This document shows positions 1 through 5,754 of a DNA stretch of 7,617 nucleotides, piece after piece. The position numbers and the translations under genes are program-made. The notes beneath the pieces are model-generated. The model was not told where the DNA came from. It searched no databases and worked only from the letters and a program-made list of their open reading frames with translations. The DNA is from Deltaproteobacteria bacterium (lineage in GTDB: Bacteria; Desulfobacterota; Binatia; UBA9968), in contig JACPDC010000313.1 of the NCBI GenBank assembly GCA_016184235.1, positions 1-7,617 of the forward strand, in the 5' to 3' direction. Within the stretch, counting starts at the first letter, position 1; each line of letters starts with the position of its first letter.

Positions 1-260
1 TCGTGCCGGCCCAGCCTGGCGTAGGTAAAGCCCAGGTTGGTGTGCGCCTGAACAAAAGCAGGATTGAGCCGGATCGCCTCGTGATAGGCCTTCAGGGCCG
101 CTGGATAATCTCTGAGCCCGATGTAGGCGTTGCCCAAGTTGTAATGCGCCTCGGCCGATTCCGGCTGCTCCTTCACGACTTCCTGGAAGGCCGCAATCGC
201 CTCGGGATAGCGACCTTCATGAAGAAAGCGAAAACCCTCTGTGAAATAATTCTGTGACAT
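1..260 (-). CDS. TPR-repeat protein, N-terminal 86 residues (runs off the window)
   Basis: The minus strand encodes an open frame from the ATG at 260-258 that leaves the window at base 1 with no stop. It holds consecutive 34-residue tetratricopeptide repeats at about residues 2-35, 36-69 and 70 onward. Typical TPR positions are visible: AEAHYNLGNAY, then YPAALKAYHEAIRLNP, then AHTNLGFTYARLG. TPR proteins are protein-protein scaffolds, and nothing in this fragment tells the partner. No signal peptide or membrane segment is seen at the N terminus, so it is probably cytoplasmic as far as visible. An in-frame TAA lies ten codons upstream, which supports this ATG, but there is no good Shine-Dalgarno sequence. 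The 9-bp repeat block at 268-339 sits directly upstream. It lies on the same strand as the tup genes, about 100 bp downstream, so co-transcription is possible but unsupported. Confidence 0.85.
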   Translation of the reverse strand, partial: MSQNYFTEGFRFLHEGRYPEAIAAFQEVVKEQPESAEAHYNLGNAYIGLRDYPAALKAYHEAIRLNPAFVQAHTNLGFTYARLGRH

Positions 261-267
261 GGACTCA

Positions 268-339
268 GTTCCAATAGTTCGAATGGTTTAAGTCGTTCCA
301 ACGGTTCAAACGAATCGAACGATTCAAACGACTTGAACT
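268..339. repeat. Degenerate 9-bp tandem repeat, eight units, GTTCNAACG-like
   Basis: Eight contiguous 9-bp units can be read on the plus strand: GTTCCAATA, GTTCGAATG, GTTTAAGTC, GTTCCAACG, GTTCAAACG, AATCGAACG, ATTCAAACG and ACTTGAACT. The core is partly self-complementary, so the block also forms a large imperfect palindrome in which AAGTCGTT at 290-297 pairs with AACGACTT at 327-334. It fills the gap between the end of the tupC remnant and the TPR gene start. There is no U-tract next to the stem on the minus strand, so I do not call it an intrinsic terminator. Confidence 0.85.
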
Positions 340-358
340 GGATTTTATTTTTGTTTGA

Positions 359-1004
359 TTACATGCGCCGCTGTGGCCTCGGAGGAGGGGGGCGCACGAA
401 GCGAGCCACCTCCTGGTTGACCGGCCGGGCGAAAACGTCGTTCGCCGCCCCCACCTGCAGGAGCTCGCCGCCAATCAGAACGGCGACCCGGTCTCCCAAC
501 ATAAAGGCTTCGTTTCTGTCGTGAGTGACAAAGACCGTGGTGATGCCGGTCTCGCGCAGGATGGTCTCTGGTCCTCTGGGCCTCGCCCCCCGAGAGACTC
601 CGCGCCCGTCTCCCGGCCAGATGGACGATGCCAAGCCGCTCGAGCCAGGGCCGGACCCTCCGCTCGGCTTCTCTTTGGCTCAGCCCGCGCAGTTTCAGCC
701 CCAGGGCGGCATTCTCATAAACCGACGCGTTCAAAAGAAGAGGCTCCTGAAAAACGCTCGCCATGCGGCGCCTGACCGCGAGAGAATCCTTCGGCTCTAT
801 TTCTCGCCCACGGAAGTACACTCTCCCTTCTGTCGGCTGTTCGAGCAGCCCCATCACGCGCAGCAGCGTCGACTTGCCCGCTCCATTGGGTCCGATGATA
901 GCCAGGACCTCGCCGGGACGGACCGAGAGAGCGGCGACTTGAAGGACGGTCGAGCCGCCGTAGCGGACCAGGATCTCCCGCAGGGCTAGGAGGGCTTCGG
1001 CCAT
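359..1004 (-). pseudogene. tupC: Tungstate ABC transporter ATP-binding protein, disrupted by an internal out-of-frame deletion
   Basis: This would be the ATPase that powers the TupAB importer at the inner face of the membrane. Starting at the ATG at 1004, residues 1-144 are a normal ABC N-terminal half: Walker A GPNGAGKST (residues 38-46), Q-loop VFQEP (84-88) and signature LSGGEAQR (137-144). Directly after Arg144 (codon 575-573) the frame becomes nonsense and runs to a stop at 345-347, giving a 219-residue chimera. The family sequence resumes at about 568 in another frame, with ETILRETG, the H-loop region VFVTHDRNEAF and a normal C terminus ending at the TAA at 359-361. Walker B (LLLDE-P), the catalytic Glu and the D-loop are absent. 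By comparison with ABC ATPases about 35-40 residues are missing, and the lost length must be 3n+2. The start overlaps the end of tupB by 19 bp. A direct repeat, CCAGAG at 579-574 and 571-566, flanks the junction. It could be a real deletion or an assembly error. Confidence 0.85.
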
Positions 1005-1699
1005 CTCAACTGCTCGCGCTGCTGAATATGGGTGAGGAGAAAATTCACTGCAAAGGTCAGGATCAGGAGGATCAAGCCCAAGGCGATCGCGATTTCAAAG
1101 TTGCCTTTCCCGGTCTCCAGGACTGTGGCGGTGGTGAGAACACGGGTCTGTCCGCGGATGTTTCCGCCTACCATCATGGAAGCGCCGACTTCCGAAATGA
1201 CCCCGCCGAAGCCCGCCATTACTGCCGCAAGTAGAGGAAGCCTGGCTTCCTTGCAGAGAAGCCAGAGGAGTTGGCTCCTCGAGGCGCCGATGCCCAGGAG
1301 TTGCAAGCTCAGATTCGGGTTCAAGGTCTGAAATGCGGCCATGGTCAGGCCGGCTACGATAGGGAACGCGATAACCAACTGAGCGATGACCATGGCTGTG
1401 GGGGTGTAGAGCAGCTCGAGGAGCCCCAACGGGCCGCTGCGCCAGAGGAAGATCGAGACGAAGAGGCCGACCACGACCGGTGGCAGCCCCATTCCGGTAT
1501 TGATCAGCGCTACTGTGATCGAGCGTCCGGGGAACTGAGTCAGCGCCAGGAAGATTCCTATCGGGATGCCCAACAGCAGAGATAGCAGTGTGGCGCCGCC
1601 CGAGATCTTGAGCGAAAGCCATGTGACGGCCCAGATCTCGGGGTCTCCTGTAAAGAGGAGCCAGAATGCCTGCCCGATGCCGTCCCAGATGAGCCCCAT
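986..1699 (-). CDS. tupB: Tungstate ABC transporter permease TupB
   Basis: This 237-residue integral membrane protein is the translocation subunit for tungstate delivered by TupA. About five or six hydrophobic segments can be seen, near residues 24-52, 62-86, 102-122, 158-178 and 203-223. The cytoplasmic coupling loop that contacts the ATPase is at 151-165 (EARLPLLAAVMAGFG), followed by ISEVGASMMVGGNIRGQT, a signature typical of TupB and related oxyanion permeases. The ATG at 1699 lies 1 nt after the tupA stop, and its ribosome binding site GGAGG (1709-1705, spacing 5) is inside the last codons of tupA, which suggests translational coupling. The gene appears intact, unlike its ATPase partner tupC, which it overlaps by 19 bp. 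Tungstate rather than molybdate specificity comes from the family of TupA and from the adjacent AOR gene. Confidence 0.92.
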   Translation of the reverse strand: MGLIWDGIGQAFWLLFTGDPEIWAVTWLSLKISGGATLLSLLLGIPIGIFLALTQFPGRSITVALINTGMGLPPVVVGLFVSIFLWRSGPLGLLELLYTPTAMVIAQLVIAFPIVAGLTMAAFQTLNPNLSLQLLGIGASRSQLLWLLCKEARLPLLAAVMAGFGGVISEVGASMMVGGNIRGQTRVLTTATVLETGKGNFEIAIALGLILLILTFAVNFLLTHIQQREQLRWPKPS

Positions 1700-1700
1700 G

Positions 1701-2555
1701 TCAGCCTCCGATCTCCTCTTCTCGTTTTCCCGCGACGGGGACGAACAACGGCTGCCCGTATTTCTCCACGCCGAAGCCCTTGATTACGGCCTGGGTTTGA
1801 GGGGCGACCATGAAATCGGCGAAGGCCTTTCCTCCAACGACATTGATCCTCGGCCCGTTGGCTGGATTGACCTCCATCACCGAATAGATGTTCAGGAGCG
1901 GTTTGTCTCGCTCTAGAAGGATGCCGAGCGCCAGGCGCTTCCGGAAGGCGAGATAGGTTGCGCGGTCGGTGATCGTGTAGGCGTTGCGGTCGTTAGCGAT
2001 GCCGAGAGTGGCGCCCATTCCCTGGCCTGACTCTATGTACCAGGCGCCCCTGGGCTCGATCCCCGCCTGTCTCCACAGCGACTTCTCAAGATTGTGCGTG
2101 CCGGAGTTGTCGCCGCGGGAAACGAACCTGGTCCCGCTGCCGGCGATCAGCTTCAGCGCCTCGAGACTTCTCTTGGCAGCCTTGACTTTGGCCGGATCGG
2201 CGCCTGGACCGACGATCATGAAATCGTTGTACATGACCAGGCGGCGGTTCAACAGCTTTCCATCGGCAAGATATTTTTTCTCAAGGCTCGGCGCATGGAC
2301 CAGCGCCACATCCGCTTCTCCCTTAGCCGCCAACGCCAGCGCCTGGCCCGTGCCGACTGAAATAGTCTTCACTCTGTAGCCGGTCTTTTTCTCGAAAAGC
2401 GGGACCAGGAGATCAAGAAGGCCCGAGTCCTGGGTGCTGGTGGTGGTTGACAGGATGGTATTTTTTGCCGGCTCGGCGGCCCGAAGGTCGAGGGGGACGG
2501 GCAGGAGAAAAGTCAGGGCGGCAAGCAGGGCTCCGCGATTAGTCTTTGCTGCCAT
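1701..2555 (-). CDS. tupA: Tungstate-binding periplasmic protein TupA
   Basis: This 284-residue solute-binding protein would capture tungstate outside the membrane and hand it to TupB. The N terminus has a Sec-type signal peptide: basic MAAKTNRG, a hydrophobic core LLAALTFLLPV, and probable cleavage near LRA-A at about residues 25-27. The TupA hallmark TTTSTQDSG is at residues 37-45, followed by GTGQALALAAKGEADVALVH. A second conserved anion-site region, FVSRGDNSGTH, is at 144-154; its Arg is the type of residue known to bind the oxyanion in TupA proteins. Length is normal for the family. The ATG at 2555 has only a weak upstream AGGA. The gene heads tupA-tupB-tupC, 51 bp after the stop of the small helical protein gene. 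No lipobox cysteine is visible. Molybdate is the usual alternative ligand, but ModA proteins look different. Confidence 0.93.
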   Translation of the reverse strand: MAAKTNRGALLAALTFLLPVPLDLRAAEPAKNTILSTTTSTQDSGLLDLLVPLFEKKTGYRVKTISVGTGQALALAAKGEADVALVHAPSLEKKYLADGKLLNRRLVMYNDFMIVGPGADPAKVKAAKRSLEALKLIAGSGTRFVSRGDNSGTHNLEKSLWRQAGIEPRGAWYIESGQGMGATLGIANDRNAYTITDRATYLAFRKRLALGILLERDKPLLNIYSVMEVNPANGPRINVVGGKAFADFMVAPQTQAVIKGFGVEKYGQPLFVPVAGKREEEIGG

Positions 2556-2606
2556 GGGAATCCTGTCTTTAACTCAGGCCGTCAAGCAAAGACAAGCGGA
2601 GACCGG

Positions 2607-2786
2607 TCACTTTTTTTTCGCGCGCAGCCGGTCGATCAGCGCCGTAACCTCTTCCATGCGGGTGCGGACCTCGGCCTCGGTCTTGCGCACCTCCTCAGGC
2701 GGCGCCCCTTTGTCGACGGCGTCTTCGAATGCGGTCACGGCGACGCCGAACACCTTGAGCACGCGGCGGGTTTCATCGGTCGGCAT
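2607..2786 (-). CDS. Small helical protein of 59 residues, function unknown
   Basis: This short gene lies between the tungsten oxidoreductase gene and tupA on the same strand. I do not recognise the family. The sequence starts MPTDETRRVLKVFG and ends in a basic tail, RLRAKKK. It is rich in Glu, Lys, Arg and Val, and looks like two amphipathic helices (about residues 4-25 and 29-55) joined by a GAPPEE turn, so a helical hairpin or coiled coil is likely. It has no cysteines, membrane segment or signal peptide. The ATG at 2786 is chosen because GGAGG lies 4 nt upstream (2795-2791); the frame stays open further upstream but only through repeat DNA and the end of the AOR gene. The stop is followed 51 bp later by tupA. 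The conserved-looking position invites a link with tungsten use, but that is inference. Confidence 0.7.
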   Translation of the reverse strand: MPTDETRRVLKVFGVAVTAFEDAVDKGAPPEEVRKTEAEVRTRMEEVTALIDRLRAKKK

Positions 2787-2790
2787 GTTT

Positions 2791-2795
2791 CCTCC
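2791..2795 (-). promoter_or_regulatory. Ribosome binding site of the 59-residue protein
   Basis: GGAGG read on the minus strand, 4 nt before the ATG at 2786. It decides this start over more upstream in-frame codons, which have no such site and would extend the protein through repeat DNA. Confidence 0.7.
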
Positions 2796-2798
2796 GAA

Positions 2799-2837
2799 AT
2801 TCGTTATTCGTTGATTCGTTGAATCGTCTATTCGTTG
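2799..2837. repeat. 8-bp tandem repeat, ATTCGTTG units
   Basis: Plus-strand copies are ATTCGTT, ATTCGTTG, ATTCGTTG, AATCGTCT and ATTCGTTG, contiguous from 2799 to 2837. On the transcribed minus strand this reads as CAACGAAT units immediately before the ribosome binding site of the small protein gene, so it would lie in its leader if transcription comes from upstream. Confidence 0.85.
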
Positions 2838-2861
2838 CGCCTTAGTATCGGTTTTTCGATT

Positions 2862-2892
2862 AACGAGTAACCAATAACGAGTAACGATTAAC
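2862..2892. repeat. 7/14-bp tandem repeat, AACGAGT/AACCAAT units, overlapping the AOR stop codon
   Basis: AACGAGT, AACCAAT, AACGAGT, AACGATT and a partial AAC follow one another on the plus strand. The TAA stop of the AOR gene (2890-2888 on the minus strand) lies inside the last unit. A small hairpin, ATCG-GTTTTT-CGAT at 2847-2860, sits between this block and the 8-bp repeat. The AACGA words here and the TCGTT words of the neighbouring block are reverse complements, so the two can pair imperfectly. Confidence 0.8.
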
Positions 2893-4702
2893 CAAGGCCC
2901 AGCTCTCTCAGCTTCTTTTCCGGAATAAACCCGTTCTTGTCCCATCCCCTCGCTTGGTAATAGCCCCCGATCATCTCGCGCAGCTCGGAGACGGTCAAGC
3001 CCACGCCCTGGGCCACGCCGGTGGGAAGGGCCTCGCCGAGCAGCCGGGGCGGCAGCCAGTCGTCCTCCGGCTGCCAGCCCTCACGCACGTTGAAGAGCTT
3101 CTTCAGCGTGTTGATGCGCTCGCCGACGCGGCGCAGCTCCGCATCGGAGCAGGACCAGCCGGTGACTTTGCTCAGCAGCTCGGCCGACTCGGCGTAAAAA
3201 TCGGTGAAGCACTTGCGCAGAAACTTGCAAACGATCAGCGAATCCAACACGGAAGCGAAATCTTCCGAGGCGGCGACCAGACCGCCCCGGCGGGCATCTC
3301 CGCTCAGACGATCGACCTCTCCGGAGAAATCGGCCTCGTAAGCCCCGGAGCGGTTGTGGCAGGCCCCGCGCGGGCTCACGGCGAAGCCCAGCGCCATGGT
3401 CTTTAAGCTGCGCGGCTCATATCCGGGCAGTTCCATGCCCTTCACGTGCATGGCCCAATAGGCGCTCTCGCCCCCCAGTTTCGTCGCCGCCCGTCTGGAG
3501 CCCTCGGCCAGCAGGGAGCCCAGGCCGCTGCGCCGGGCAATGGCCGATAGGGCCTCCAAGAAGGGCTCCGCCTTGCCGAAGCGCAGGCCGAGCCTTTGAG
3601 CCTCGGGCAATAATCCTTTCTCCGCGCACTCCATCGCCCACGCCAGGGTGCCGCCGGCGCTGATGGTGTCGAGGCCGTATTGGTCGCAGAGCCGCGCGGC
3701 CTGAAGGACCGCCTCCGGATCCTCAATGCCACACAGCGGTCCCAAGGCGAACAAGGTCTCGTATTCCAGCCGCTGCTCCGCCCCGGTGAGAGATTTGAAC
3801 AGCCGCTCGCAGCGGATCGTGCACGAGGCGCAGCCGTATCTGCGGCTGAAGCTGTTCTCCGTGAGGCTCTCTCCGCTCAGCGCCTCGGCGTGGTCGAAGG
3901 TCGATTGCTGGAAGTTGCGCGTCGGCAAGGTGCCGAGACGGTTGAATACCGCCAGGTTCGCGACCGTGCCGATCTCCCGGTACTTGGCCGTCACCGTGCC
4001 CAAGCTCCGCTCGCGCATCATCTCGGCTATGGCGTCGACCCCTTTCGGGTCCGCCACTTCCACCTCGCTGTTGCCGGAGAGGGCGATCGCCTTCAAGTTC
4101 TTCGACCCCATCACCGCGCCGACGCCGCCCCGGCCCGCGTGACGGCCCTCATTGCTGATGGTGGCGAAGCGGACCAGGTTCTCCCCCGCTTGGCCGATGG
4201 CCGCCACCCGCACGCCGCCATGGTTGAGCTCGGAGCGGATCAGGGCTTCGGTCTCGCCGGGGCTTCTGCCCCAGAGATGCCGGGCTTCCCGAAACTCCAC
4301 CACCGGGAGCTCTCCGCTCTCCTTGCCTCCGATCATAAGGTATACGGGGGGTTCCGCCCGGCCCGTGATGGCGATTGCATCCAGGCCGGCGCGCTTCAGC
4401 TCCAGGGCGAAAAAGCTCGAGGAGAGCGAGTCGGCGATAAAGCCGGTAAGAGGGGATTTGGTGACCACGGCGAATTTGGAGGTGGTGGTGAGGCCGGTGC
4501 CGACCAGAGGCGCCGTGGTAAAGATCAGCGGGTTGGCCGGGGAAAAAGGCTCCACTCCGCCTGGCGCCAAATCGTAGAGGAGGCTGGTCCCGAGACCGAT
4601 GCCGCCGAGGAACGCCCTGAGGCGCGTCTCTTCGAGCGCCACCCAGCGGTGGCTCCGGCTGGTCAGATCGATTTGCAGCAGTCGGCCATGAAATCCGTAC
4701 AC
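2888..4702 (-). CDS. aor: Tungsten-type aldehyde:ferredoxin oxidoreductase
   Basis: This 604-residue enzyme belongs to the AOR family, which oxidises aldehydes to carboxylic acids with ferredoxin, using a bis-pterin tungsten cofactor and one [4Fe-4S] cluster in the cytoplasm. Length matches the archetypal archaeal AOR (about 605). The N-terminal pterin-binding domain shows FLGGIGLG (31-38), FTTAPLVGTGLTTTSKFAVV (61-80) and GRHAGRGGVGAVMGSKNLKAI (186-206). The cluster cysteines are in CASCTIRC (Cys291, 294, 298), with a fourth candidate at Cys492 in SLIVCKF; this spacing agrees with known AORs. DQYGLDTIS (340-348) and GMELPGYEPR (422-431) are further family motifs. The start is GTG at 4702, with GGAGG at 4714-4710, spaced 7 nt. 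It follows the MobA-MoaD gene by 3 bp, so the two are surely co-transcribed. The true aldehyde or other substrate cannot be told from sequence. Confidence 0.93.
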   Translation of the reverse strand: MYGFHGRLLQIDLTSRSHRWVALEETRLRAFLGGIGLGTSLLYDLAPGGVEPFSPANPLIFTTAPLVGTGLTTTSKFAVVTKSPLTGFIADSLSSSFFALELKRAGLDAIAITGRAEPPVYLMIGGKESGELPVVEFREARHLWGRSPGETEALIRSELNHGGVRVAAIGQAGENLVRFATISNEGRHAGRGGVGAVMGSKNLKAIALSGNSEVEVADPKGVDAIAEMMRERSLGTVTAKYREIGTVANLAVFNRLGTLPTRNFQQSTFDHAEALSGESLTENSFSRRYGCASCTIRCERLFKSLTGAEQRLEYETLFALGPLCGIEDPEAVLQAARLCDQYGLDTISAGGTLAWAMECAEKGLLPEAQRLGLRFGKAEPFLEALSAIARRSGLGSLLAEGSRRAATKLGGESAYWAMHVKGMELPGYEPRSLKTMALGFAVSPRGACHNRSGAYEADFSGEVDRLSGDARRGGLVAASEDFASVLDSLIVCKFLRKCFTDFYAESAELLSKVTGWSCSDAELRRVGERINTLKKLFNVREGWQPEDDWLPPRLLGEALPTGVAQGVGLTVSELREMIGGYYQARGWDKNGFIPEKKLRELGLG

Positions 4703-4705
4703 GGC

Positions 4706-5653
4706 TCAGCCTCCGGCATCGGCAGAAATGATAAATATTCTATCCCCGGGACGGACCTCGACGGTGAGGTCGCGCACAAAGTCGCGCCCGTTGATATTGC
4801 AGGCATGGCCGCTGGCGAGGCTGTTGCCGCCGGGCGCGATCACCGGCCCCACCAGCGTCGGCAGCTTTTCCGCCAGGGCTGAGAAAACATGAGCCACAGT
4901 GGCGCCCTGCGGCAATGCCAGGGAAACCTCCCTGGTTTTTGCCCGCAAACGGGCCACTCCCAGCAGCTCCACTGTGCAGGGGACGGAGGCGCTCTCCTTG
5001 GCGGGCTCTGCGGGACCGCGCTGTTCCCGCCAGCGTTTCAGCGCCGCCTGATAGTCCTCAGGCGTGTTCATGTTGAGGAAGCTTAAGCCCTCCGGGTCGA
5101 AGCGGCGGATCTCCTCCGGCCCCACCTCTCTCGTGCGCACCTTTTTATAAAGGGAGATCGGACGGAGCTCGCCGCTCTCGAGCTGATCCTTGAGCAGCGG
5201 CGCGACCTCGCGCCGGTAGACCGCAAAGAGCGGCTGTAATCGCTCCTCCCAGTAGGGCACGACCACATCGTAATTTGTGATTTGAGATAGGAGATGTGAG
5301 ATCAGCCCGAGGCTCAAGAAAGGCACGTCGCACGAGGTCACAAAGCCGATAGCTCCGCGGGCTTCCTGGAGCCCGTAATAGATCCCGGCTACCGGCCCCT
5401 GGTAGGCCACCTGGTCGCGCACCAGTGTCACTGGCAGTGCCTGCCCTGAGCCGCGTCGAAGGGGCGGCAGCTCCTGTTCGGCCGCGGCGACGACGATGAT
5501 CTCGCTAAAAAGAGGCTCAAGTCTGCGCACGGCGTGAACAATAAGCGGCTCGCCGTCAAAGGGAAGCAGCGCCTTGGGCCGGCCCATGCGCGAGCTCTTG
5601 CCGCCGGTGAGAACGACGGCGGCGGCGCCTGCTGATGGCTGGTCGTCTTTCAT
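4706..5653 (-). CDS. MobA-like nucleotidyltransferase fused to a C-terminal MoaD/ThiS sulfur-carrier domain
   Basis: This 315-residue two-domain protein combines two functions of pterin-cofactor synthesis. Residues 1 to about 210 form a MobA/CTP-transferase-like nucleotidyltransferase: nucleotide loop LTGGKSSRMGRPK (15-27), GPVAGIYYGL (86-95), metal-binding TSCDVP (106-111) and FLNMNTPEDY (192-201). After a charged linker, residues about 224-315 form a ubiquitin-like MoaD/ThiS domain ending in ADAGG; a free C-terminal Gly-Gly is the site adenylated and thiocarboxylated in MoaD. MobA normally adds GMP to molybdopterin, and MoaD supplies sulfur to make it. I chose the ATG at 5653 because the nucleotidyltransferase fold starts right after it and a good promoter lies at 5709-5738; an upstream TTG at 5731 would precede the predicted transcription start. 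The last codons carry the ribosome binding site of the AOR gene. No MoeB-like activating enzyme is present in the window. Confidence 0.88.
   Translation of the reverse strand: MKDDQPSAGAAAVVLTGGKSSRMGRPKALLPFDGEPLIVHAVRRLEPLFSEIIVVAAAEQELPPLRRGSGQALPVTLVRDQVAYQGPVAGIYYGLQEARGAIGFVTSCDVPFLSLGLISHLLSQITNYDVVVPYWEERLQPLFAVYRREVAPLLKDQLESGELRPISLYKKVRTREVGPEEIRRFDPEGLSFLNMNTPEDYQAALKRWREQRGPAEPAKESASVPCTVELLGVARLRAKTREVSLALPQGATVAHVFSALAEKLPTLVGPVIAPGGNSLASGHACNINGRDFVRDLTVEVRPGDRIFIISADAGG
4710..4714 (-). promoter_or_regulatory. Ribosome binding site of the AOR gene
   Basis: GGAGG on the minus strand, 7 nt before the GTG at 4702. It falls within the Gly-Gly codons of the upstream MoaD domain and supports the unusual GTG start. 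Confidence 0.75.
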
Positions 5654-5708
5654 CTCTTGCCTTTTTCTTGCAGTCGGAACGGAGGGAGAAGGAGCCCGGC
5701 TTGGCAGG

Positions 5709-5738
5709 ATTCTAGGTTCATAAGAGCCCAATAGTCAA
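5709..5738 (-). promoter_or_regulatory. Predicted sigma-70 promoter of the mobA-moaD/AOR operon
   Basis: On the minus strand, -35 TTGACT (5738-5733) and -10 TAGAAT (5714-5709) each match the consensus at five of six bases, with an 18-nt spacer. Transcription would start near 5702, about 50 nt before the ATG at 5653. It lies in the 101-bp gap after the stop of the heme-oxygenase-fold gene, so the AOR unit can be expressed independently of that gene. Confidence 0.6.
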
Positions 5739-5754
5739 GAAAGGGGAAAGGGGG

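Noticed and set aside
268..339. Repeat block as a CRISPR array
   Set aside because: Units are 9 bp, contiguous and degenerate, without spacers or nearby cas genes.
525..989. 154-residue plus-strand frame across the tupC region
   Set aside because: It is a shadow of the ABC ATPase remnant, with no domain or ribosome binding site.
2601..2617. GACCGGTC followed by T8 on the plus strand as an intrinsic terminator
   Set aside because: The palindrome has no loop, so it cannot form a hairpin, and no plus-strand gene precedes it.
2787..2945. Extension of the small protein gene upstream to 2945 (112 residues)
   Set aside because: The extension would be encoded by tandem repeats and by the out-of-frame end of the AOR gene; the GGAGG before 2786 marks the better start.
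3680..4882. 400-residue open frame on the plus strand, antisense to the AOR gene
   Set aside because: It mirrors the codon pattern of a well-supported AOR gene in high-GC DNA, has low-complexity Ala/Gly/Arg/Glu composition, and shows no recognisable domain.
5654..5731. Longer MobA-MoaD protein from a TTG at 5731
   Set aside because: The extra 26 residues have no similarity to the fold and the TTG lies upstream of the predicted transcription start near 5702.
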